Source: Bacteroidales bacterium UBA4621
GTDB lineage: Bacteria > Bacteroidota > Bacteroidia > Bacteroidales > Paludibacteraceae
Assembly: GCA_002387325.1 (NCBI GenBank)
Contig: DGIN01000045.1
Coordinates: forward strand, 5,669-18,559
DNA: 12,891 bases
Direction of reading: 5' to 3'
The notes below the pieces were generated by a model. It was not told where the DNA came from. It searched no databases and saw only the letters and a program-made list of their open reading frames with translations. A program made the translations under genes and the position numbers. Of this stretch, positions 7,444 through 12,891 are shown one piece after another. Numbering within the stretch: the first letter of the stretch is position 1; every line of letters begins with the position of its first letter.

Positions 7444-8271
7444 ATGCCGCTGTCAGAACGTACATATTCCACCCCCTTGGGCGACATCCGTTATTGGGTA
7501 AATGTATTTGTAGCGGAACGCCCCACGTTGGTGTTCCTGCCCGGACTGACGGCTGACCACACCTTGTTTGATAAGCAGGTCGAGGCATTTGCCGAGGAGT
7601 ACAATATCTTGGTATGGGATGCCCCCGCCCATGGGCAGTCCCGTCCTTTCTCGTTAGCATTCTCGCTCAAGCAGAAAGTCCAATGGTTGCACGCCATAGT
7701 GGCAGAGAACTGCGACGCAGACGCACCTCTGTTCCTCATTGGGCAGTCGATGGGCGGATACGTGGCGCAAGAGTATATTTCCCTTTACCCCAATGAGGTG
7801 ACAGGTACCGTTATCATAGACTCCGCACCTCTGGAGCGTACCTACATCACTCGCGCTGAGTTGTGGCTGCTCAAGCACGTAGGCCCGGTCTATCTTCTAT
7901 ACCCTTGGAAGCAACTGCAACGTGCAGCGGCACAGGGTTGTTCGACCACAGAATACGGCAGAACGCTGATGTACAATATGTTATCCGCCTACACGCACGG
8001 AGAGTATTGCGCCCTTGCGGCACACGGCTATCGTATTTTGGCGGAGGCAGTAGAGCAGCATACCGCCCCCATTGAAGGCTGTCCGATGCTCCTCTTGGTA
8101 GGCGAACACGACCGTGCAGGTTCCTGCCTGCGCTACTGCCGCAACTGGTCCAAACGCCAACACCTGCCTTTGGTCTATGTTCCCGCAGCCGGTCACAACT
8201 CCAACACCGACAATCCCGCCTTTGTCAACCGACACCTCCGCGAGTTTGTCGAAACACATATAACAAAATGA
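7444..8271 (+). CDS. Alpha/beta-fold hydrolase
   Basis: This is a 275-residue alpha/beta hydrolase. The nucleophile elbow GQSMGG (100-105) gives Ser102, GEHDRAG gives Asp223 and AAGHNS gives His251, a complete catalytic triad with normal spacing. The oxyanion-hole loop is FLPGLTADHTLFDKQ (31-45) and a WDAPAHGQS segment (58-66) follows, as in lipase/esterase or ring-cleavage hydrolase relatives. The region between about 130 and 205 is a helical cap domain. The substrate is unknown. No signal peptide is seen, so it should be cytoplasmic. It starts 18 bases after the pepT stop, and its TGA overlaps the ATG of the GIY-YIG gene (ATGA), so these genes are probably one transcript with coupled translation. 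Confidence 0.85.
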   Translation: MPLSERTYSTPLGDIRYWVNVFVAERPTLVFLPGLTADHTLFDKQVEAFAEEYNILVWDAPAHGQSRPFSLAFSLKQKVQWLHAIVAENCDADAPLFLIGQSMGGYVAQEYISLYPNEVTGTVIIDSAPLERTYITRAELWLLKHVGPVYLLYPWKQLQRAAAQGCSTTEYGRTLMYNMLSAYTHGEYCALAAHGYRILAEAVEQHTAPIEGCPMLLLVGEHDRAGSCLRYCRNWSKRQHLPLVYVPAAGHNSNTDNPAFVNRHLREFVETHITK

Positions 8272-8942
8272 AGAATATGGATAGCAACGAGAAAGGATAT
8301 GTATATATACTGACCAACCCGAGTTTTCGGGAGGATTGGGTGAAGATAGGCAAGAGTGCACGCCCCGTAGATGTACGTTCCAAGGAACTGGACAATACCG
8401 CTGTGCCGTTGCCTTTTGAGATATACGCCACCATTCAGACGACCAAATACGACTATGTGGAGAAATATATCCACAAGACCATTGACCGACTGACAGATTT
8501 GCGCATACGCCAAAACAGGGAATTCTTCAATGTACAGCCGGCAGTTGCCTTGGATATATTCCGCGATATAGCCAACATGTTGGATGACGCGGTAATCACT
8601 GTATATAAGGACAACAAACCTATTGAGCAGCATGCCGCAGAGAATGCTGACGCTTCCAATGAAGAACAGGTACATACCCCCAAGCGTGGACGGTTCAAAT
8701 TCAGTATGGTGGGCATACAAATAGGCGAGATAATAACCTTTGTGCCTACAGGTGTGCAAGTGAAAGTGGCAAGTGACGATACCATTGAGTACGAGGGACG
8801 GATATACAAACTGTCCCCTTTCGTAGGTACATTCATGCCCGAGGACAAACGTAACAATTCCGGTGCCTATCAAGGTGCCAAATACTTTTCATACAAAGGA
8901 AAGATATTGGACGATATGCGCTGCGAAATAGAGAATAAGTAG
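8268..8942 (+). CDS. GIY-YIG superfamily protein (T5orf172-type) with C-terminal accessory domain
   Basis: The protein has 224 residues. The N-terminal half carries a GIY-YIG-type nuclease signature in its T5orf172/Mug113 form: GYVYIL (10-15), VKIGKS (25-30), arginines at 33 and 37, EKYIH (65-69) and REFFNV (84-89), the order of GIY, YIG, catalytic Arg/Tyr region, metal Glu and final motif. A charged linker (about 112-140) leads to a second domain (about 141-218) with FKFSMVGIQIGE, VKVASDDTIEYEGRIYKLSP and YQGAKYFSYKGKILDDMR. This looks like the small DNA-binding type C-terminal domain often attached to such nucleases (RAMA or DUF4357-like), though I cannot assign it firmly. The ATG overlaps the hydrolase stop (ATGA), and the second methyltransferase starts 20 bases downstream. 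It may be an accessory nuclease of the R-M system, a homing-type mobility factor or a DNA-repair-like protein. Catalytic activity is not certain. Confidence 0.75.
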   Translation: MKNMDSNEKGYVYILTNPSFREDWVKIGKSARPVDVRSKELDNTAVPLPFEIYATIQTTKYDYVEKYIHKTIDRLTDLRIRQNREFFNVQPAVALDIFRDIANMLDDAVITVYKDNKPIEQHAAENADASNEEQVHTPKRGRFKFSMVGIQIGEIITFVPTGVQVKVASDDTIEYEGRIYKLSPFVGTFMPEDKRNNSGAYQGAKYFSYKGKILDDMRCEIENK

Positions 8943-8962
8943 GGATTGGATAGGAAAATGCA

Positions 8963-9913
8963 ATGATGGATTGGTCTAATTTCAGTTTTATCGATTTATT
9001 TGCTGGTATCGGCGGAATTCGACTAGGTTTTGAATCAGTCGGGGGGCATTGTGTCTTTTCTTCTGAATTTGATGAAGATGCATGCATAACATACCAAGCC
9101 AATTTCGGAGAACACCCTGCTGGGGACATCACAAAAATAAATGCACAAGACATTCCTGACTTTGACATACTGCTTGGTGGTTTCCCATGTCAAGCATTCT
9201 CTATCATAGGAAAGCGATTGGGATTTGCTGATGAAACAAGAGGCACCCTCTTTTTCGATATAGAACGTATTCTTCGAGAAAAAAAACCAAAAGCCTTTAT
9301 GCTCGAAAACGTTCGAAATCTCACCGCACATGATGGGGGAAAAACATTCAAAATAATTCTCTCTCATCTTGAAGCATTGGGCTATACGGTCTATGCAAGG
9401 GTGCTTAATGCATTAGACTATGGTTGTTGCCAAAAACGAGAACGTATCATTATTGTTGGTTTCCTTGAGCCTGTATTGTTTTCATTTCCACAACCTTGTG
9501 CAGGAAAAGCAAGACTACAAGACATTCTTGAAACAAATGTACCACAAAAATATTACGTACGTGAAACAATACGGGACAGTCGTCTTGCACGCCTAAAAGA
9601 CCCCAATTACCCCAAACCATATATTTCGCATGAGAATATTGGAGGTTCCATAACTCCGCACCCGTATTCCGCTGCATTACGAGCAGGGGCTTCTGCTAAC
9701 TATATCTTGATTAACGATGAACGACGCCCTACAGAACGCGAAATGCTTAGGATACAAGGATTTCCCGATTCTTACAAGATTGTTCTTCCTTACGGGAAAA
9801 TAAAAAAACAATGCGGAAACTCGGTCGCAGTACCAGTAATGAAAGCAGTTGCAACGCAGATGGTGCAGGCTCTCAAACAATATGAACTCTATAAACAACA
9901 GCATTATGCCTAA
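8963..9913 (+). CDS. DNA (cytosine-5) methyltransferase of R-M system 2 (predicted RGCGCY)
   Basis: This 316-residue C5 methyltransferase carries motif I FIDLFAGIGGIRLGF (9-23), motif IV with catalytic C76 in GGFPCQAFS, ENV (115-117), motif VIII QKRER (157-161), motif IX REMLRIQGFPDSYKI (259-273) and motif X GNSVAVPV (285-292). Overall it is M.HhaI-like. The target-recognition region is short, GGSITPHPYSAALRAGASANYILIN (227-251), a type I associate with small GC-rich targets. It modifies host sites to protect them from the downstream endonuclease, whose start overlaps its stop by 8 bases. M precedes R, the safer order. Two ATGs at 8963 and 8966 are equally possible starts. The gene is AT-richer than pepT or gcvT (24 of 60 GC in 9301-9360). 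The enzyme class is certain; RGCGCY depends on the HaeII-like call of its partner. Confidence 0.9.
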   Translation: MMDWSNFSFIDLFAGIGGIRLGFESVGGHCVFSSEFDEDACITYQANFGEHPAGDITKINAQDIPDFDILLGGFPCQAFSIIGKRLGFADETRGTLFFDIERILREKKPKAFMLENVRNLTAHDGGKTFKIILSHLEALGYTVYARVLNALDYGCCQKRERIIIVGFLEPVLFSFPQPCAGKARLQDILETNVPQKYYVRETIRDSRLARLKDPNYPKPYISHENIGGSITPHPYSAALRAGASANYILINDERRPTEREMLRIQGFPDSYKIVLPYGKIKKQCGNSVAVPVMKAVATQMVQALKQYELYKQQHYA

Positions 9914-10982
9914 AAAGAAAACAAATACCATTACAACACAACAAGCAAAGCAAGCACTTGACAAAGTTATCAACAAATCAAGGGCACATTGGTATAAACC
10001 AATACAAATAGCAGAAATCCTCTACCAAAATCGCACTGCTCATAATATCAATTTGGAGCATTTGGAGGATTATCGAACAAAAAGCAAAGAGTGGAGAGAT
10101 AGTATCACTTTGCCGCTATTAGGCAGAGTATGCACCAGTAGTGCGAAATTCCAAGATAATATCTTTGATGACAACGCAATACCACCACGTGTTCTAAAAA
10201 TATTGGGTGAAGAAAATATCCGCACAAATGGTGCCGTAGAAGCCTATATTTATCGCTGTTTCTTTACGAAACAACAACAATTTCAAGTAGCCCTCTCTGT
10301 TTGCCTCGATGCTAAACCGAACACTTTCTTCGTTAAAAAGTTCATTGATGCTTTTTGGAAAGAACCGGGATTAAAGCGTAGTATTGACAAGGTGTACGAA
10401 ATTATTGTATATTCGCTCTTTGAAACGCTGGTGGAGGCTATGGAATTGAAAGTGTCGGTATTTATTGGTGAAGATGCATTACCTATTCTTACAGAATTTG
10501 AGGACTTTTCACAAAGAGTAATGTGCTTGGATGCTACACATACTAATCATATTCAAAGTGCAAAATTGTATCGTGTAGGAGTTACCAATGCTGCCGATAG
10601 AGGACTGGATATGTATTCTAATTGGGGACCTGCCATACAAATCAAGCACTTGTCTTTAGACCCTGATTTGGCAGAAGAGATAGTAGCCGGAGTTTCTTCC
10701 GACAAATTAGTCATTGTCTGCAAAGATGCAGAAAGAAAAGTTATCCAGTCTTTGCTCACGCAAATAGGATGGCGTAGTCATATTCAAAGTATCGTTACAG
10801 AAGAAGATTTGATAAATTGGTATGAAAAAGCCTTACGAGGAACATATTCTTCCAAACTATCACAAAAATTGTTAGACGCCTTAGCAGAAGAAATTTCATT
10901 AGAGTTTCCTCACGTATCTAACATCCCTGATACATTACAAAGTCGTCATTATGATAATATAACAGATACTTTTTGGCAATAG
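9906..10982 (+). CDS. HaeII-family type II restriction endonuclease (predicted RGCGCY)
   Basis: The protein has 358 residues from the ATG at 9906, overlapping the methyltransferase stop by 8 bases. An upstream in-frame ATG at 9882 gives 366 residues, and the frame is open still further upstream, but 9906 puts the conserved start (TTQQAKQALDKVINKSR, residues 10-26) near the N terminus. The blocks KPIQIAEILY (31-40), LLGRVCTSSAKFQD (71-84) and especially RGLDMYSNWGPAIQIKHLSL (232-251) fit the HaeII family as I remember it. In the last block D235 and Q245-x-K247 make a PD-(D/E)xK-like site with Gln in place of the usual acid, and E165 or E173 could supply a further metal ligand. By family knowledge it cuts RGCGCY. 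It is AT-rich (24 of 60 GC in 10201-10260) and ends 93 bases before gcvT. The family call comes from recall of motifs, not from a search. Confidence 0.75.
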   Translation: MPKKKTNTITTQQAKQALDKVINKSRAHWYKPIQIAEILYQNRTAHNINLEHLEDYRTKSKEWRDSITLPLLGRVCTSSAKFQDNIFDDNAIPPRVLKILGEENIRTNGAVEAYIYRCFFTKQQQFQVALSVCLDAKPNTFFVKKFIDAFWKEPGLKRSIDKVYEIIVYSLFETLVEAMELKVSVFIGEDALPILTEFEDFSQRVMCLDATHTNHIQSAKLYRVGVTNAADRGLDMYSNWGPAIQIKHLSLDPDLAEEIVAGVSSDKLVIVCKDAERKVIQSLLTQIGWRSHIQSIVTEEDLINWYEKALRGTYSSKLSQKLLDALAEEISLEFPHVSNIPDTLQSRHYDNITDTFWQ

Positions 10983-11000
10983 GATAACAAAAACTTCTAT

Positions 11001-11030
11001 TTTGGCAAATGTATATATACGATATAACTG
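11001..11030 (+). promoter_or_regulatory. Possible gcvT promoter (weak)
   Basis: In the 93-base gap before gcvT, TTTG at 11001-11004 and TATAACTG at 11023-11030 have an 18-base spacer. The second element differs from TAnnTTTG at two positions and the spacer is shorter than at the stronger promoters of this window. It would give a leader of about 40 bases. It is the best candidate for independent gcvT expression after the R-M insertion. Confidence 0.3.
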
Positions 11031-11075
11031 ACTGCAAAACAAAGATAATAACTAAACAATTAAATCATTAATACA

Positions 11076-12146
11076 ATGTTAAAGGAAACACCTTTCACAG
11101 CGACCCATATTGCGTTGGGTGCGAAGATGGCAGAGTTTGCCGGTTTTAATATGCCTATCCAGTACCCGACGGGTATCAATCAGGAACACATGATTGTCCG
11201 CACGGGCGTGGGCGTATTCGATGTCAGCCACATGGGTGAGTTTTGGGTAAAGGGTGAACGCGCCCTTGATTTTTTGCAGTATATCACCACCAACGATGTC
11301 AGCAAACTGGATGCCGGCAAGGCGCAATACACTTGTATGCCCAACGGCAAAGGCGGTATTGTGGACGACTTGATTATCTACAAATACTCTACCACCAAAT
11401 ACCTGCTTGTGGTCAATGCCGGCAATATCGACAAGGATTGGGAGTGGGTGAACAAACAGAATACGTTTGGTGTCAGTCTGGAAAATGCCAGCGACCGTTA
11501 TGGTCAGTTGGCGGTGCAGGGACCGAAAGCCACCGAGTTGCTGCAACTGCTGACGGATGCCGACCTGAGTGCTATTCCGTACTACTCGTTCCGCGAATGG
11601 TCGTTTGCAGGTGTACAAGGTGTTATTCTGAGCAATACGGGCTACACGGGTGCAGGCGGATTCGAGTTGTATTTCCCAAAGGAGTACGGCAAACAGATAT
11701 GGGATGCCATCTTCGAGGTGGGTAAGCAGTTTGGGGTGGCTCCTATCGGATTGGGCGCACGTGACAGTCTGCGTCTCGAAAAATGGTACTGTCTTTACGG
11801 ACACGACATCGATGACACCACATCGCCTTTGGAGGCGGGTCTCGGTTGGATTACCAAGTTTGACGCCAAGGACTTCATCGACAAGGATTTCCTCCTTAAG
11901 CAGAAAGCGGAAGGTGTGAAACGCAAACTGGTTCATTTCGAGTGTCAGGAGCGTGCTATCCCGCGTAACGGCTACGAGATCTGCGATGCCGAAGGTAATC
12001 AGATAGGTCATGTAACGAGCGGTATCATGCTACCGAACACCAAGGTCGGCATCGGTATGGGCTATGTGAAGACCGAGTTTGCCAAGAAAGAGACCATCAT
12101 CTACATCAAGATTCGCGAGAAACTCATTCCCGCAAAAATAGTGTGA
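11076..12146 (+). CDS. gcvT: Aminomethyltransferase, glycine cleavage system T protein
   Basis: GcvT takes the aminomethyl group carried on the lipoyl arm of GcvH, releases ammonia and gives 5,10-methylene-tetrahydrofolate, in the cytoplasm. The 356-residue protein is near the usual size (about 360). Visible signatures are TPFTATHIALGAKMAEFAGF at the start, DVSHMGEF (49-56), GGIVDDLIIY (93-102) with the catalytic Asp pair D97/D98, LVVNAGNIDKDW, SNTGYTGAGGFELYF, ARDSLRLEKWYCLYG, and SGIMLPNTKVGIGMGYV near the end. The protein ends soon after the last strand (IREKLIPAKIV), a few residues earlier than many relatives. gcvH and gcvP are not in view. The product links one-carbon supply to PanB, which uses the same folate, but the genes are not co-transcribed here. 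A small lipoprotein gene follows after 36 bases. Confidence 0.95.
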   Translation: MLKETPFTATHIALGAKMAEFAGFNMPIQYPTGINQEHMIVRTGVGVFDVSHMGEFWVKGERALDFLQYITTNDVSKLDAGKAQYTCMPNGKGGIVDDLIIYKYSTTKYLLVVNAGNIDKDWEWVNKQNTFGVSLENASDRYGQLAVQGPKATELLQLLTDADLSAIPYYSFREWSFAGVQGVILSNTGYTGAGGFELYFPKEYGKQIWDAIFEVGKQFGVAPIGLGARDSLRLEKWYCLYGHDIDDTTSPLEAGLGWITKFDAKDFIDKDFLLKQKAEGVKRKLVHFECQERAIPRNGYEICDAEGNQIGHVTSGIMLPNTKVGIGMGYVKTEFAKKETIIYIKIREKLIPAKIV

Positions 12147-12182
12147 TTTTACAATTGGACAATTTACAAATTTATAACAGAT

Positions 12183-12596
12183 ATGAAAAAAGTAATTAAA
12201 ACCTGTCTGGCACTATGCCTGTGTGCCTTGACTATGGTGGCTTGCAATGGCAAGAATGGTGGCACCGATGTGGACAATGTCAAAAAGGTGCAGAAATGGG
12301 CTGATGTCGTAAAAACGTATCCGATGTTGCAGGATTTTCCTGCGTATGAGTACGAAATGGAAAATGTGCAGTACAGCAACAGCCACGGATTGGAACAGGT
12401 AACATTTTTCGACTACAAATGCGAGAAATCGTGTTACGACAACTACAAGAAAGCCATTGAATCGTCAAAATTTACCGGTAATGACTATGGCACAAGTGCT
12501 AACTATAGTTTGAAGAAAGATGGTGCTACTTTGCTAATTACGATGTCCTACTCCGGTGGTAATTTCACTTGCCAATACAGCAAAGAGACCGACTAA
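12183..12596 (+). CDS. Small secreted lipoprotein, function unknown
   Basis: The protein has 137 residues. Residues 1-20 form a typical lipoprotein signal: MKK, a hydrophobic stretch and a lipobox TMVAC ending at Cys21, followed by a glycine/asparagine-rich linker (NGKNGGTD). The mature part (about residues 33-137) is a small hydrophilic domain with EYEMENVQYSN, a pair of cysteines in YKCEKSCYDNY (79-84 region) and a beta-rich end (TLLITMSYSGGNFTCQY). I do not recognise the family. It should be anchored in the periplasm-facing or outer membrane leaflet. No clear promoter lies in the 36-base gap after gcvT, so read-through from gcvT is likely, and a strong terminator follows 23 bases after its stop. 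Confidence 0.8.
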   Translation: MKKVIKTCLALCLCALTMVACNGKNGGTDVDNVKKVQKWADVVKTYPMLQDFPAYEYEMENVQYSNSHGLEQVTFFDYKCEKSCYDNYKKAIESSKFTGNDYGTSANYSLKKDGATLLITMSYSGGNFTCQYSKETD

Positions 12597-12619
12597 GTAC
12601 AGTTTTTTATTGATGGTAG

Positions 12620-12654
12620 AGGTTGTCCGCCAAAGCGGGGCAACCTCTTTTTTT
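12620..12654 (+). terminator. Rho-independent terminator after the lipoprotein gene
   Basis: AGGTTGTCC (12620-12628) pairs with GGGCAACCT (12638-12646, one G-T pair), continuing through GC/GC with a single bulged G to a CAAA loop. It is followed at once by CTTTTTTT (12647-12654). Stem, loop and T-run together are convincing and end the gcvT-lipoprotein transcript. Confidence 0.88.
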
Positions 12655-12660
12655 GTGTAT

Positions 12661-12680
12661 TTTCCCTGTGGTTTCCCTGT
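12661..12680. repeat. 11-base-period direct repeat, TTTCCCTGT x2
   Basis: TTTCCCTGT is at 12661-12669 and 12672-12680, an 11-base offset with a 2-base spacer. It lies directly after the terminator. Confidence 0.65.
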
Positions 12681-12716
12681 TCTTACCCAGTGGATAACCA
12701 TATTGTATATTTGTGT

Positions 12717-12747
12717 ATCCACCTTGCATCCACCTTATATCCACCTT
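12717..12747. repeat. 11-base-period direct repeat, ATCCACCTT x3
   Basis: ATCCACCTT occurs exactly at 12717-12725, 12728-12736 and 12739-12747. The period is a constant 11 bases and the 2-base spacers vary (GC, AT). Confidence 0.85.
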
Positions 12748-12783
12748 ACTTTTTTATAATAGGGCAAGCGTGTCAAAGCAAAG

Positions 12784-12827
12784 TTTATGCAGTTTATACA
12801 ATAAATATAGTGCATAAAGTGTATAAA
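12784..12827. repeat. 9-base-period palindromic module
   Basis: TTTATGCA (12784-12791) and TTTATACA (12793-12800) are followed, after 10 bases, by their reverse complements in the same order, TGCATAAA (12811-12818) and TGTATAAA (12820-12827), each pair split by one G. The whole block divides into five 9-base units. It looks like a compound operator for a dimeric or multimeric DNA-binding protein, or the start of an origin-like iteron set. No gene start is visible nearby on the right. Confidence 0.7.
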
Positions 12828-12860
12828 AAGGTGGCTTATCGTATCGAAAAAAGCCTTTTC

Positions 12861-12891
12861 TTTCTACGTCCTTTCTACGTCTTTTCTACGT
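12861..12891. repeat. 11-base-period direct repeat, TTTCTACGT x3, runs to window edge
   Basis: TTTCTACGT occurs at 12861-12869, 12872-12880 and 12883-12891, with a constant 11-base period and 2-base spacers (CC, CT). The last copy ends on the final base of the window, so the array may continue. Confidence 0.85.

Larger units (their letters stand above)
8260..10992. repeat. 9-base direct repeats bracketing the GIY-YIG/M/R module (weak)
   Basis: ATAACAAAA occurs at 8260-8268, ending on the first base of the GIY-YIG start codon, and at 10984-10992, just after the stop of the second restriction gene. This could be a target-site duplication or recombination scar marking the inserted block. The match is short and A-rich, so chance is quite possible. 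The coordinates span the block between the two copies. Confidence 0.25.

Noticed and set aside
9849..9905. Longer N terminus for the second endonuclease
   Set aside because: The extra residues (MQRRWCRLSNN...) are the methyltransferase coding sequence read in another frame and look unlike a protein start; 9906 gives a normal 8-base overlap. The ATG at 9882 remains possible.
11079..12011. Long minus-strand open frame opposite gcvT, and similar ones opposite pepT (6658-7347) and the dehydrogenase (3337-4062)
   Set aside because: They are mirror frames of well-supported genes in GC-richer DNA, have no protein-family motifs and no promoter.
1..12891. Avoidance of RGCGCY, the predicted target of system 2
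   Set aside because: Only one RGCGCY was seen (1319-1324) among about 28 GCGC, but given the flanking bases present only about two would be expected, so the shortage proves nothing.
12661..12891. CRISPR array
   Set aside because: The repeat cores are 9 bases with 2-base spacers; CRISPR repeats and spacers are far longer.

Overview
The window looks like chromosomal DNA of a Bacteroidales bacterium (Prevotella/Bacteroides/Muribaculaceae-like; genus not resolvable by eye). The evidence is three upstream signals of the Bacteroidota type (TTTG or TTG, a 20-base spacer, then TAnnTTTG) and housekeeping proteins of Bacteroidales character (PanB, PepT, GcvT, Na/Pi cotransporter with PhoU tail). Most of the sequence is ordinary core genome. 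The unusual part is a pair of restriction-modification (R-M) systems set into a run of same-strand metabolic genes.

Layout. Bases 1-1134 are the 3' part of a Na+/phosphate cotransporter. Bases 1135-1484 are a gap with a 19-base direct repeat and GC-rich hairpins. Bases 1485-2000 encode a hotdog-fold thioesterase that converges on panB (2016-2831, minus strand). Bases 2832-3312 are a divergent control region with one rightward promoter, two tandem leftward promoters and three direct repeats in the panB leader. From 3313 to 10982 all genes lie on the plus strand with gaps of 20 bases or less, or overlaps: a D-2-hydroxyacid dehydrogenase, a HaeIII-like restriction enzyme, its M.HaeIII-like cytosine methyltransferase, a frameshifted pepT, an alpha/beta hydrolase, a GIY-YIG (T5orf172-type) nuclease-like protein, a second C5 methyltransferase and a HaeII-like restriction enzyme. 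gcvT (11076-12146), a small lipoprotein (12183-12596) and a good terminator follow. The last 230 bases hold several unrelated short repeats that share an 11-base period, plus a 9-base-period palindromic module.

How the parts fit. System 1 (R then M, overlapping by 10 bases) is predicted to act on GGCC. The window is strongly depleted in GGCC: 4 sites by my count, against about 25 CCGG and 28 GCGC. System 2 (GIY-YIG, M, R) is predicted, less securely, to act on RGCGCY. HaeII and HaeIII are the two classical enzymes of one Haemophilus aegyptius strain, so finding relatives of both 3 kb apart in a Bacteroidales locus is notable. The R-M genes are clearly AT-richer than pepT (sampled 60-base blocks: 35-40 % against 62 % GC), which fits lateral acquisition into a resident cluster. 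I saw no promoter in the short gaps, so the R-M genes may be expressed by read-through from the dehydrogenase promoter. No tRNA, rRNA, CRISPR array, transposase or integrase was seen.
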